From positions 29,027,596 through 29,091,595 of the forward strand of contig OZ024799.1 of assembly GCA_964017045.1 (NCBI GenBank): 64,000 nt of DNA, written 5' to 3'. The stretch is from Omphiscola glabra. Taxonomy: Eukaryota > Mollusca > Gastropoda > Lymnaeidae. Positions within the stretch are counted from its first letter, which is position 1, and every line of letters starts with the position of its first letter. Under the pieces are notes generated by a model. That model was not told where the DNA came from. It saw only the letters and a program-made list of their open reading frames with translations, and made no database searches. The position numbers and the translations under genes were made by a program. Of this stretch, positions 12,219 through 24,900 are shown in pieces.

Positions 12219-13731
12219 TGCGCGTTATTCCATTTTACAGAAATCAGATTATGTAAATGAAAAACGTCTCTTGAAAAAAACTGTGGAATCGTAAATATTG
12301 TAGATTGTCTTAAGAAAACAAGGAACAAAGAGAATTGCACATAATAAATTCAGATCCAAACAAAACGAATCCCTTAAACGGTAAATAATGTGACCATGAA
12401 TATTTGTATAAACGTCAAACAATTATTGCACTTGCACAATTATTGCACGGAACTTGTCATTTAGAAAGTAGTAAAACTTCTTTACCGGGTTTTCCCTGGC
12501 GACCCATCCAATCAGTGTCGGAAGTGGGGCGCATGATGAACTTCAACTGCTTGGGCAGCTCTACTGATTGAATGGTCATCGGGTCAAAAATGTAACTGTA
12601 CGCCAGTCTTTTCGGGTATTTCTTGGCGTACTTGACCAAAGTGTATTCAGACGGGAAACCCATAATTTCAACTGCGAATATCGATTGGGAAATTCATGGT
12701 TATGACAACAACAAAGCACGCGCACATAAGTCAACTCAAAAGTTTTATAAATTATCACCCTTTTTTGAAAAATGAAGCTCTTGTAATATGTTTTGTCGGT
12801 TAGCAGATTTGCATAGAAAGTATAAAAAACACCAACCGCAACATAATATTTCGTGACAAGCCTATGGATGGCATTAGGTTATGTGCGAGGTCAAATCTTA
12901 AGCGATTGTGGTTGCCTTATAAAAAAAGTTCATATACTCAAGCGCTTGTGGTTGCCTTATAAAAAAAGTTCATATACTCAAGCGCTTGTGGTTGCCTTAT
13001 AAAAAAAGTTCATATACTGAAGCGCTTGTGGTTGCCTTATAAAAAAAGTTCATATACTGAAGCGCTGGTGGTTGCCTTATAAAAAAAGTTCATATACTCA
13101 AGCGCTTGTGGTTGCCTTAAAAAGAAAGTTCATATACTCAAGCGTTTGTGGTTGCCTTATAAAAAAAGTTCATATATAAAAATATACATTCACAGAAATA
13201 CTATTTTTTTCAATCGGACAAGATAATGACATCCTAGGGATATTATTGTAGTGGCTTCTTTAGAATGACGGGTATTTTTGCTAGTACATCTACTTCTACA
13301 CATAATCTAGTTTGAACGTTTCCCCGTTAACCCCTTGAGGTTCATACACCAACTCGCAAAATCTCGTTTTACTTACCATCAATGACGTACCCGGGCAAAC
13401 CTCTCTTGATTAAAATCTTGCGAAACCTTTTCATGAGTTGCTCCCCTGCTGAACATACAGGGGCGTAGCCGATAAGTATGTACCCTTGAAACCCTTCCTG
13501 GAATTGTTTCCTTGAGTTTGCGGTCAAGGGGACGCTCGCCGTTTCGTTTTCCACACGGCTCACTTCCAGGGGCGTGAACGGCACGAAGAATTGCCTCAGG
13601 GTAACCATGAGCAGAATGTACAGGGCTAAGACGAAGAGTTCAACACAGCAAAACTGGTTTTTTCTCAGCAGAGTGTTTTTCCAGAGCAATACAAACATTT
13701 GACAGACGAATGTCCCAATGGATTGGGCCAT
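7562..13731 (-). CDS. ABC-A subfamily transporter, N-terminal exons (partial gene)
   Basis: Five minus-strand exons join in frame: 13377-13731, 12486-12671, 10153-10400, 9232-9469, 7562-7660 (about 375 codons). The start is ATG at 13731 (MAQSIGTFV). Exon 1 has a first membrane span (FVLALYILLMV, around residues 30-50). Exon 2 carries the ABCA extracellular motif GFPSEYTLVKYAKKYPKRL. Exon 3 has the glycosylatable NKS and NLT sites and a second span. Exon 4 has QRMGMNLVVYWLSWYLWML, equivalent to the MRMMGLSSWLHWSAW segment of vertebrate ABCA3. Exon 5 encodes a further hydrophobic span and its acceptor is the least certain. ABCA proteins move lipids across membranes. The ATP-binding cassettes must lie left of the window, beyond an intron longer than 7.5 kb. 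Subtype looks ABCA3-like, but this is inference. Introns are packed with minisatellites, one of which copies the exon 3 splice donor. Confidence 0.8.
7735..8254. repeat. 18-bp minisatellite, about 29 copies (36-bp higher-order tendency)
   Basis: Unit ACTCAGTCATAAATGGGG alternates with GCTCGGTCATAAATGGGG, giving a loose 36-bp dimer. Because 18 is a multiple of 3, several frames stay open on both strands. These ORFs are products of the repeat, not genes. The array lies in the ABCA intron just before exon 7562-7660. Confidence 0.95.
8502..8689. mobile_element. Short hAT-like element (CAGTGGTT...) with CTAACACA flanks
   Basis: An 8-bp direct repeat CTAACACA occurs at 8496-8503 and 8690-8697. The left end reads (CA)GTGGTTACCAATC and the right end, reversed, GGAAGCGATTTGCAACC, a degenerate inverted pair. 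The right part (CGGAGCCCCTGA ... GAGCACAGGTTG) is repeated at about 24698-24765, and a related left end CAGTGGTTCCCAAA occurs at about 61121. The exact left boundary overlaps the repeat by two bases. Confidence 0.55.
9640..10160. repeat. 17-bp minisatellite derived from the ABCA exon 3 splice donor, about 30 copies
   Basis: On the minus strand the unit is GGGGTCCTGGTAAGGTG with variants. The ABCA exon at 10153-10400 ends GTC CTG followed by GTAAGG, so the unit is the last ~8 exonic bases plus the first ~9 intronic bases. Nearly every unit keeps a GTAAGG donor-like hexamer. The array starts at the exon edge and runs through most of the intron towards exon 9232-9469. Confidence 0.9.
10840..10945. 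repeat. Fragment of the CAGTGGCGTAGC-family repeat with C tract
   Basis: Sequence around GAGGGGCGTCATTTCTACCC, AACTGCAGAGGTATTTTCAT and the C15 run at about 10934 resembles the interior of 60545-60651 in opposite sense. Ends are not defined. Confidence 0.4.
11211..11459. repeat. 42-bp minisatellite, 6 copies, almost invariant
   Basis: The unit begins GCACCTTAGCATGTTGGATG and ends GCCCGAGGCCGC. Copies are nearly identical, with divergence only at the two ends, which suggests recent expansion or homogenisation. It lies in the ABCA intron between 10400 and 12486. Confidence 0.95.
11908..12000. repeat. GC-rich ~14-bp tandem repeat (GGACACKCGGGCY)
   Basis: About six units of GGACAC(G/T)CGG(G/A)C(C/T) type occur in an otherwise AT-rich ABCA intron. 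Confidence 0.7.
12151..12219. repeat. Compound microsatellite (AC)n then (GCAC)n
   Basis: A pure AC dinucleotide run switches at about 12181 to GCAC tetranucleotide repeats. Confidence 0.95.
12898..13176. repeat. 40-bp minisatellite, about 7 copies
   Basis: The unit contains AGCGCTTGTGGTTGCCTTAT then an A7 tract and GTTCATATACTC. It lies in ABCA intron 1. Confidence 0.95.
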
Positions 13732-14104
13732 CGCCAATGTGTATCCGGCTGCTGACTATCTGTATAACAGAAAGGTGACTTAGTCTATATATCTGTTATA
13801 ATATAATTCCCGAACAGATCTTGTCCGCTCAGTTCGCATTGGGCACCGTGCTGCGCTCTATTTCACTGCTTAAACAATGTGTACTTGATCACCTGCGCAC
13901 CAATGCGCAAAAAATAACACATTATACGTCATTGAGTTTCAAAAACGAGGTCTACCACATTGTACTAGACATTGGGATTAAACCGAGAACTGAAAAAATA
14001 ATTTTTACTAAAATACCAGATAAGGAGACAGATGCTAGGCTTTATGAAATGTGTAAAAAGTAACATGGTTCATGGTCCATGTAGGAAAAAGAACGTTTGT
14101 TCTA

Positions 14105-14345
14105 AATGTATACCTAAACCTAACCTGAACCCTAATTCTATCCCTAAACCTAACCTGAACCCTAAACTTATCCCTAACCTGGGTTTTGATCATATCGGAA
14201 CAAGGGTTTTGACCCTATCGGAACCAGGGTTTTAAACCCTATCGGAACCAAGGTTTTGACCCTATCGGAACCAGGGTTTTGACCCTATCGGAACCTGGGT
14301 TTTGACCCTATTGGAACCAGGGTTTTGACCCTATCGGAACCTGGG
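14105..14345. repeat. Degenerate telomere-like tract plus 23-bp minisatellite
   Basis: 14110-14180 is rich in CCCTAA-like words (CCTAAACCTAACCTGAACCC). It passes directly into about seven copies of a ~23-bp unit with CCCTATCGGAACCAGGGTTT. The second array may have grown from the first, since both share ACCCT/AGGGT words. Confidence 0.75.
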
Positions 14346-14407
14346 ACAAAACAAGCAAATGACGTCAGGACATATCTCTCCAAATTAGCAAAAAAATGTA
14401 TATAGAT

Positions 14408-17400
14408 ACTAGCGAGTACCCGGCATGCGTTGCAATGCCACTCATTGAAATAAAGTGTCTGTGTTTTAATAATTTTTTTGTAAGTACTTCTAATAAACAC
14501 CTTTTTAACCGTCTGGTGCGTATTCGAATTAATTAGAAGGTTTTACGAAGGGTCAGCAGACCACACGCAGCTGTCCGTGTGGGAAGCATGGATTTTCCAA
14601 ATTTAGTCCCAAAACTTGTAGCGATGGATCCCCCATGCAATAGCTATGTTTGAAATTATATTTATATGGCTCATTTATTACATATAAAAAAATTTAGGGC
14701 CCCCGGCCCCAAAAGTAATATTGTGAAATATTTGTACTAATTCAGAAACCTATTTATTAAGTCACATATACAAAATGAAATGTCACAGTTTATATTTAAT
14801 GTAATTCCACCCACCTATGCAATAGCTCTGCTTGACGTTATATTTACATAGCTCATATAAGAAAAAAAAGAATTAAAGGCCCAATGCGGAATATTGTAAA
14901 ATATTTGCACTTCTTTAGAAACCTAATGCGGGCCTGCACACAACAACTCACTGAAAGTTTATCGCATTCAGATGAATAGTATAGGACATCATACGGAAAT
15001 TATATTTAAATAGCTCATATTAGAAAAAAAAACTACTATAGGGCCCCGGTCCAAAACTGGTAATTCTTTGTAAAATGAATGGGTTTTGATATTCATGGAT
15101 ATACTTTTGTAAATGTACTTACGTTTTGTTAACGTCATTGATTTTCTTAATTCGTAAAATGAGAATATAGCATCTATTTTTCACAACAGTAATATCATTG
15201 GATTTAAAGATATAAAATTGTACACACCCTATTTCCTAACCCCCATTTATATGTACCTAAGAAGGCAAATTATTTGTCAAATTCATTTTGAGACGTATAG
15301 TGTGCTGCCTTGTGCAAATTAAACTATTGAATTACACCTTCCCCCTCCCCCAAACAGAGTTTTAAAGAAATGGGATTGTAATCCACTTATTTACGCAAAA
15401 ACAATTTTTTTGCATTTTAAATGCTTTGTTCTTATTTAAATGAGTGATTTAAGTGCATTAGTGGATGCTATTTGGATATGTAGTTTCGCTGCACTGATTG
15501 CATTAAACGGCATTTTCGTAATAAAAGTATATTTAAAGGTTAGGTTTTTTTTGTGTTTTTTTTTTACTAATTTATAAATTTCATAAATGTATATTTTTGG
15601 AAAGAATAAAAGTAAAAACTTATTAAACGTTAAAAATAAAAAGCGAAAATTGTATTTCATTTTATAAAATTGTAGCAATTTAAAATGCAATCTATTATAT
15701 TTATTAATTTTACTTTTAGGAAGGGGGAAATATATTATCAATTTTATTACGTGCGGTTATTAAATCAGATAAATTTTTGCATTGAATAAATAGACAATTT
15801 GAGTTCTGACGTCATTTGCGTTATTATTTAGAAAAAATAAGTTTTACTTTTAGTACGCAATCTTTCGAACGTACTAAAAATGCACTAAAATCAACAGATG
15901 TTTTGGTTTTCCCGATAAATGTGATTACAGTGTAATTCTTTGATCATAATTTGTTTTATTAATTTTCATAACTTTCAACCACATATAAAATGTTTAAAAT
16001 AGTTCCTTAGTTGTTACTCCAAATTTATTTGTAATTTATATTATTAATACTTAAATTTTGTATAAAATTAAAGCGAATATATAATATATTTTGCGCACTA
16101 CTATTTATTCGATTTCCTTAAAATAATAGAAGATAACTATGATTGTTTTAAAAAATGGGAAGGTATTTAAATCGTATCGGTACTTTGGAGTTACGGTCAG
16201 AATAGATCATTCTTATATAATAGATGTATTACTACATCATTGCTATTCGAAATCACAACACATTTACAAAGTTAAAATATATCCGATTCTAAAATGCGTC
16301 ACAAAATTCAAGCTTATTGATAAAAACAACAAAAATGCTCTCTACACTAAATATGCAAAAACGTGTTTTCTCTGCTCTTGCTACAAATTGTTGTCTGTTG
16401 GCATTTGTTCAAGGGCGGTTGTGTTGATAGCTCTGTTTGAAATTATTTTGATAAAGTTTGTTAAAGAAAACAAAACGAATTTAAGGACATCGGCCCATGC
16501 GAAATATTGTAAAATTTTGTTCTAATTTAGAAACATTTGCGGGAGCGCGCATATCAATTCACCAAAGTTTTTATCGCAATCGGATGAATGGTATAGGAAT
16601 GCATACGATAATTATATATATAATATAAGGGTGGAAAACGAATTAAGGCCCCCGGCCACAAACGGAATATTGTAGAATTGTTGTATTACTTCAGAACCCT
16701 ACTTATTATACCACAAAATTAAAAAAAGAGAAACATATTACTGAAGTTGTATCGCATTCAGATAAATGGTATAGGAGCGCATACGGATATTATTTTTTAC
16801 AAAGCTCATATAAGAAAAATAACGATTTTGGGGCCAACGGCCAAAAACGGATTATTTCAAAAGTGTTGTAATTAATTCAGAAACCTACTTATTATGTCAC
16901 ACACACAATTTAATGTCGCTATTTGTATTTGATTAAAAATCTATCCATCCACACATTAGCTCTGTTTGAAATTTTATTTGTATAGCTCATATAGGAAAAA
17001 TAGAACATAGGGCCCCTGGCTCAAAACAGAATATTTTAAACGGTTGTAATAATTTAAAAAGCTTTGTGGACGTGGAAAAAACATTTTACTAAAGTTTTAT
17101 CGCATTCAGATAAATGGTATAGGAGCGCATACCGAAATTATTTTGTACAAAGCTCATATAAGAAAAAAAAAGAATTTGGGACCAGCGGCTGAAAACGGAA
17201 TATTTTAAAAGTATTGTACTTACTTATTAAAATGCGCTACCTTATGGAAAACCTTTCAACAAAGTTTTTTTGCAATCGCATGAATGGTGTAGGAGCGCAT
17301 ACGGTTTGAAATTATATTTATATAGCTCCTATAAGAAAAAACGAACATGGGGCCCCTGGCTCAAAACTGAATATTTTAAAACGGTTGTAATAATTTAGAA

Positions 17401-17679
17401 ACCTTTGTGGGCATGCTCGCAACATCTCGTCAAAGTTTTAGCGTATTCGAATAAATGGTGTAGGAGCGCAGACGAAATCTATTTTTTACAAAGCTCATAT
17501 AAGAAAAAAAAACGATTTTGGGGCCAACGGCCAAAACGAAATATTTTAAAAGTGTTGTAATGACCCAGTTAAATGCCCGGTTAGGTGGCCAACAACTGAC
17601 CAAAGTTTTGGCGCAACCGCATGAATGGTGTGGAAGCGCATATGAGACATACATACAGAAATACATTCATTTTTATATA
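14408..17679. mobile_element. ~3.3-kb repetitive element with ~170-bp degenerate monomers, TATAGAT-flanked
   Basis: The sequence starts ACTAGCGAGTACCCGGCATG after TATAGAT (14401-14407) and ends ACATTCATTTTTATATA before TATAGAT (17680-17686). Inside, a block with AGCTCATATAAGAAAAAA, GGGCCCCCGGCC, AAAACGGAATATT and ATGGTATAGGAGCGCATACG recurs. The GGAGCGCAT landmark falls at about 16593 (variant), 16771, 17119, 17289, 17460 and 17630, a period near 170 bp. The middle (about 15070-16400) is AT-rich and does not show the block. A 128-codon ORF at 16139-16525 matches nothing I know. A non-autonomous element of unknown class is the best reading. Confidence 0.55.
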
Positions 17680-17699
17680 TATAGATGCTGTTAATACAT

Positions 17700-20600
17700 T
17701 TATCTTTAAAACAAATTACGATACCAAAAATCAGTCGTCAGAGATCAAGCGGACGTCATATTCAGTTTACTCGAATGAGACTGACACTACTGACAGGCAG
17801 CTCAGAACGGTAGCACCGATTTGTATTGCCTACTTTTGGATTTTTCCGAAATTTCTCACTAAAGCGTGCAAGTGGTGAAAAAAAATAGCAGAGGAAAACT
17901 CATCACGTCTCTTGGTTGGTTCGTTATAATAATTTGAAATGTGTAAATAATTCCTTCTGTAAGTATGCATGTAATCTAATTTGTAAAGTACTCATTATCA
18001 TGTCGACTTCGTCCACATTTTATTGCAAGGCTACCGAGCTTTTCGAAATGTTAACATCAAATCACAAAAATTGAGATTTCATTTTTTTTAAACGCTTCAA
18101 ATGATATTTGTAGTCTTACTTTTGAGAACATCCTGAAATTCTCGCAGATTTTTATTATGGACTTGTCATATTAGGTCAAATTTTATTGGCCTTTCCATAA
18201 ATAAATGGACGGTGGACAACATTGCCCCCACCCATATCTCTTCTTATTTAAAAAAAATATCTTCTGTTAACTCGCCAATAAAAACACGATAATCTCTGAT
18301 TTGTGGAAATTCTCTCATATTAATTTAAGATTTTGTCAGTTAAAAAACACAAAACTCTTTTTGTTTGCAAGGTTTACGTATACTACTCAGCTAGGTGTTC
18401 ATGTCGCAGGCCAGACCATTAAGTTTTAATAAAGATTTTTGAATTTTTTTTTTACTATTTAACAACTCCCTGTGCGATCGTGGCAGTTTCTAGTTCTTTT
18501 AAAAAATATAAATGGAAAGAAAGATAGGCTATCAATGAAAATATTAGTACCACATAGTCCGCCTCAGTCTACCTACGCATTGCTAATGTCGTCAATGATA
18601 GGCTTAGTATTTATATTTACGCACTTAAGAAACTTCATTTACAAACTCAAGGGATGAAGACGAAATTGTGAGCTAAAAATATCGGTAAAAGTTGTTGCTA
18701 TGTTTAATTTTAGAACGTCGTTTTTTAAAAAAGTGTGCTAGAGCATTGCAGCAATCCCCCTAAATAACGGTGATTCACGACCGGTACCAGTCCGACCACT
18801 TTACGTTACCGATCCGCACAATATTTTAAAGAAAACATAATAAATAAATTTTGCATCGGTCCCTGATCCCTGGTGCAATTTTAAAACTTGTCCACCGGTC
18901 CGCCAAACTTAAAACTTTTAGAAACGCTTTGCTAGAGTTCACCGTTTAGGGGAGGGGGTGGGTACCGCGGTAAAATGGTCAGTGGATTTAGGGGGCGCTA
19001 GGATTTCCTTCGGGGGCACTGGTGTATCCCATGACCACGCAAAGAATACATTTATAGTAAGCATATTTGAAGGATGTAGAACTTAGTTACTATTACTAAG
19101 TTCTTATGATAGTTCTAAATTTAAAAAGCTGTACTGTAGTATTAATGGACCTGATTTATCAATTGGTTATTTGAATTAATTAAAGTAAAAAGCCATTCAA
19201 TTTTAATTAACCTTTCAGTTACATAAAACGTGATTACATTTGATTGTGTTGTAATTCTTCATTGGAGAGGCGTGTTATTACTCCTTTCCTGGGTCATTTT
19301 TTTGGTGCTATGGTTGGGTTTATGGTGCGAAATTTAAGTGGAGTGGGTGGGGGTGAGAAAATGTTTGCGAACACCCTCTACTCTTGAAACTATCTTAAAA
19401 TGCCCGATTTCCAGCATTTGGCAACATTAAAATGTTTATTAAAAAAGGCAACAGTGGCAACAGTATAAAAAAAAAGAAGCCTATCTTTAATTGAATTTAG
19501 CTTCCAATCAAGCAAACTATTTTATTTCACATCAATCGATTTAAAAAAATGGATATAAGCTGAGTCGAGGGGCTCCAATATCACAAAAATTAATTTGATT
19601 GATTGACATGACACTGCAACTGGGCCCTGAGTTTGCCTTGCTAACTCTTTTGCTTTTTCGATTTAATGAATGGCTTACTGAAAACATTAAGTTGGAATTG
19701 CGAAATAAATATTTATGTATTTAATTTAAATGCCTCTGCTGATTTCATTTAAATATAATTGCACCGTCCTGGAGAATCAGTGTTAATTTGTGACACTGGT
19801 TTACTTCAACTTTAATACTTCCCCCTACTGTTTTAGCAATAAGGCATTTTTATTTTTAGCTGAAGGAAATTCCTTGCGTCATTTCCGGCAATGGCGAAAG
19901 TCTTTGTTGATAGACTAGATGACAAATCAGTGTATCTAAGATATTTTTATTTTTATTGGCATTAAGGTAAATATCCTTTGCAAGATATTTTCAGCCAAAA
20001 ATACATATATATCAAAATAAAATCCTGGTTGGTTATATTTGTGAAAGTTAGGCCTAATATTTATTTTCCCCCATTAACTAGTATCCGACTTGACTTGACA
20101 CTAAGAGTACTAAGACTAAAATAATATTTTAATTTTGTTCTAGTACCAACTAGATTACTAAAATAGGAAATAATTAATACTATTGAATAATAAAAGAAAA
20201 AAAAAAGACAAATTTAGACATTAGAAAGAGAAGTTAGAGACGAAATAATTGATTTGGGATTATTAAATTTACTGATTTAGGTTTAAGTTTAGGCCTATGC
20301 CTATGATGATTAAGAATTAAGACCATCACACCCTGTCAATAGTCGCACCAGGGAATGGACAATGGTTAATTTTTTTCTCTCAGAGTCAGAGCTTACGCTT
20401 ACTTGCTTCAAATTTCAAAGTAACTCTGAGAGAATTATAGTAGATATTGTGAATTTAATAGGTTAGGCTTAGGATACTAAGATGGGTCATTCACACCAAT
20501 TAGAATATATACGACTATATGTAGCAGTTGCAGGCTTAATCAATTAAATCTATCTAGTTAGAAGTTTAGTCTATTTACAATATTTGGTAAATGTGTAGTT

Positions 20601-21900
20601 AGTGGCATGGGCTTTGCCAAGAGTTGTCTCGCCCAAATAAGCACAGTGACATCAGTTTGGGGTATCACAATACTTGGACTTGTCTAAGGGTGACAGTGAC
20701 AGGACCAACGCCAACAGTTTGACCTGAACGATGTGTATGATAAATTTCACGTCTCTCACTGTCACTGATAATTATTTGCATCATAAATTTAATCTGATGA
20801 TCGATAGTTAATATGAAATAAATTAAAATGCATTTTTCCATTCGTATTTTAAAAATTCATCTTTATAAGGTTCAAAAGAAATAAAACTCATCCTTGCTGA
20901 TACCCAAAGATGAACACAACAAAAAAGATGCGCACTTTGTTAAAAGTACTGTCTACTGATTTAATGCTATTCATTTCTATAATGTTGCAAAAATATCAAC
21001 ATAACCCCTCCCCAATTTTAAATTTTAAAAAAAATGAGAAAGTAATTTTGACAACGTCCCCAGTATCCTCCGCCCCACTTTCAAGATATTCAAAAAATGA
21101 GAAAAAGACTTTTATCAAATAAATAGAGAGCTAAAATTAAAAATCTTTTGAAAAATGGCCCTATGTCTGATAGTTGCCTTATGGAACCTTCATGACCTTT
21201 TTCCTTTGAAATACATCGCTGGCCCTGCCACTAACTGCATTTTAGCTGAATATTGTAAGCAGCCCTAGCCCTAGGTTAGATGTAATAATATGCTATATTT
21301 AGGCCCACCCATGACTAATTATAATAGGCATTACATTTGCCTGCAGAAATCAGAATAAACTTAGGCTTACAGACCTTAGCCGTAAGCCTACACACTATAA
21401 GCAATAATAATTTTTATTTACCACAAAAGCCAGTAATGCCAGTATTACTTAATACTTTGCATGCCACCACTAATCCCCCACTTTTTTTTTGGATGATCAG
21501 GCTTACTGCATAGTGACAGGGAAGTGTAAAATGAGAAACCCCTTACAGAAAAACCCTGTTACAAAACCACAATGTTGCAGCACTTTTGGGGTTTACATGT
21601 TCATATAGCATTATTATATGATTGTTATATTATGATGTGTGTGTTGGGGGAGTATTTTTGGGTGTTCATTGTGGACCACATTTACTATAGGTACTCCACC
21701 CTGTTGTATCAATTTCTACTTGGTGTAAAACATGGTGCAAAAAATGAGATGTAATATATTAGATAAAAATCACTTCTGCCAGAAAACAAGAACAGTGAAG
21801 GGAAGAGCTATATACTAAAAATCATGCCAATAAACTTTCTTGAACTATAGATAATTAACTGACAAACACCATATGAAAATATCTATTTTAAACAAAACAA
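17700..21900. other. AT-rich intergenic stretch upstream of ARIH2
   Basis: No ORF here resembles a known protein. There are poly-A/T runs and short low-complexity pieces only. ARIH2 upstream noncoding exon(s) and promoter must lie somewhere here or further left, because the first coding exon is preceded by a splice acceptor at 21915, but I could not place them. Confidence 0.6.
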
Positions 21901-21910
21901 TTTTTGTTCT

Positions 21911-21916
21911 TCTAGA
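21911..21916 (+). promoter_or_regulatory. Splice acceptor in the ARIH2 5' UTR
   Basis: A pyrimidine-rich tract ending TTGTTCTTCTAG is followed by AATAGC, 58 bases before the start codon. It indicates a noncoding upstream exon. Confidence 0.55.
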
Positions 21917-21973
21917 ATAGCTTTGCCATACCACCCTAGCTTGAGCAAGTGTGGTTAAAAGTCTTACATCATC

Positions 21974-24900
21974 ATGTCGGGTGGCGATATAAATCGCCAA
22001 CTTAGTCATATGTCTGAGGCCTCATCCATCGGTAGCGATGGCAACTCTTCAGAAGATATGGATGAGGACATTGATCACAGCTATTATGTAGATACATCAA
22101 ATGATCTGAATCTGGACTGCCCTAGTAATACTGATGACCCAGAGTACTTTGAATACGAGCCCCTTCAGTTAATTGATGCAGAAAGGATGCTTAATGAGGA
22201 GATTGAAACTTTATGTATGAAATTAAAGGTACATGAAACTTTGTGAATAGAATTAAAGGTGGACGGTTTTACTTTTAAAAGCAATATTAAGATTTAATGA
22301 GGATCTTCTGATTGAGTGAAAAGTTCTCAAATTATATAAATTAAAATTTTAGATTCTTTTTTTCACTTGACATATTGTAGATAGTAGTTTAATTTCTGAA
22401 GTATTACTATTTCAAATCTAATTTTCAGTATAGAAAACCTTTTTTTTTTCTGTTTCTGTTTCTCTTTCTAATCTTCAATTTATCTGAAACTTATTCTTAT
22501 TTTTAGGTTAATCCGTCTATGGCTAAAATGTTATTGCTTCGTCACAAATGGAATAAAGAAGAGATTATTGACAAGTGAGTTCAATTTGTATTAAATTGTA
22601 CTGTGTTATCTAAAGCTTTATTCTGATGTGTTGAGATGATTGTAAGTGAATCAGGAAATTTGTATTTGAAAATTTAAATGTATTAATAAGTTAAATGCTA
22701 CTGAAATGTTTATTTTCAGTTTTCAACGAAATCCAACAGAATATTTAATTGAAAGTCACCTAGCCAGTCGCAGGAGACATGTAAGTTTGATTTCATCCCA
22801 TTATCAACTCAAAATAAGGACCAGATAATGTAACCCTTCTATTGATTTTTTTTTTTTTTAAATACTTATTGTCATCTTATAATAAGAGTAATAAAAAAAA
22901 ATCACCTTTCCCCCCCCTCTGAAGGACAATTTGATAGGTCAAAGGCCAATATGTTCAGTGTGCTGTGTAGAGTACTCAAGAGACAGATTTTTTGGTGTTG
23001 CATGCGGTCACAAGTTTTGCAGAGATTGCTGGGACATGCACTTTCAAATTCAAATTCAGGATGGTATCACTACAGGTGGGTAATTTGTTATTCAAAGTAT
23101 CATTAGAGCTATAACAGCTCCAATGTAATTAACTAAATCTTCACCCTGAATAAATATCCCATATTTTTTAGTCATTCGCCTTGATAATTAGTTCAAGCAA
23201 TTAAATGTTTGTTTAAAATTTTGGCTGTTACTTATTACGAATTTAATATCAATAATACGGGCTGTAGCCCTAAGTATATTTTGCAAGATTCACTATTAAA
23301 TGCAACAAGTTATGATTAATTGGAAAAATAAATAGATTTACTTGACAACATGAATCTGGGGCTACAGAACTGTTTCCATGAAAGTTAAATGACACTGAGG
23401 AATGTAATTTGCCATCAGGACCATGGTTGTCATAATTTGTATTTGTCACTACACCAGTCCATCTAGATTTAGCACACAGCCTTGTCTTTTCTCTTTTATT
23501 TTTTGCAAAATTCAATCCCAAATGTCTGAATCTGATACCTGATTGCAAATGTCCATGAAATAGTTAAGTGCCTATATAGAAATATTTCCCCAGTAGTTGA
23601 GCATATCAAAGCATCACCACTGCAAACTACATTGATATTTACCATTGGCTGGTAAAGAAAACTGTATTACTAATAATATTAATAGTACCATTTTCTTTAC
23701 CAGCCAATATTAAAAATAGCATGAAAAACTATTGTTATTAAATGTTGCCACAAAGACAAAACTAGTTGGAAACAATTGCCATAAAAAGTCCCTCCATTGT
23801 CCCCTGGACTTGAAGCACATTTTAAAAAGTACCTTCCATAATATTTGATATTTTAAAAATAAAATCTTTGTTCCTATGGGGTGAACACTATTTTAGATCT
23901 TGTCTATAACTATAATAATAATAGACTGAAAGAATTATTTAAATATTAAATCAAGTATCAAATTATTTTAAGTGATCTTGTTCATAATTCCACAGGCATT
24001 GAGTGCATGGCAAAGGAGTGCCTTGTGCTGGTTACAGAAGACTTTGTTTGCGAAATCCTCAGCCAACCAAAGCTCAGAGACAAGTACTCCAAATTCTCAT
24101 TCAATGATCTCATCAAGGTAAACCGCCTCCATATGTTTGTCATTGATAGTCATCGGCTCAGCTTGATGCATTTTAATTTCCTTCCAACATTTAACACTCA
24201 GTTTCAACTCTGTTCAACAGTCTCATCCGAACCTACGCTTCTGTCCCGGCATCGATTGCTCGGTCATCATCAAAGCCAAGGAGCCAAAGGCTAAAAAAGT
24301 TGAGTGCCAATCCTGCAAGGCAACATTCTGGTGGGTTGCAGCTTAGTTTATTGCTACATGTTCTCATCGGTATATCAACATTGCTATGCATCACATTGCA
24401 CTTTTCTGTGCTGCAAACTTTATTTATGGAAATGACCGTTAAACTGTTTTAGTGTGGAGAGTTATTTTAAGAAGCTGTATCTTCAGCCATTGTTTTTTTT
24501 CAATTGTTGGTTCTGGAAAACCTTCACCATTTTCACAGGTGGGCAACAAAGTTTAACAATTGAGAATTACAATTCAATGTACAGTAAAGTGTTATTTGGC
24601 TTTTTTTTTCACACAAACTAACAAAATAAAATAGCACATGTCAAATTTCTATTTTTTACAAGTTAATGTAGTTTTGGATTAGTGTTATGGGAGTGGCCAC
24701 GGAGCCCCTGACAAGTGATTGCAGTGCACTTGGGGCTTTGCTGAGCACAGGTTGGGAAAAAGAGGCCATACCTATGAGACTGAATATTTGCTTGAACACT
24801 TCACAGAAGATATTTTGTTACTTGAGTGGTCTGTCACATCATTTCAGTTGTTTTTGTTTGTTTTAAGCTAAACAAAGGGTGGAAATCACAACCATAACCT

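Noticed and set aside
12016..12340. ORFs across the AC/GCAC tract
   Set aside because: Open only because of microsatellite composition (THTHTH / RACVRACV).
15436..16525. ORFs of 101 and 128 codons in AT-rich sequence
   Set aside because: Composition-driven (Lys, Ile, Phe, Leu rich) with no family resemblance and inside a repetitive element.
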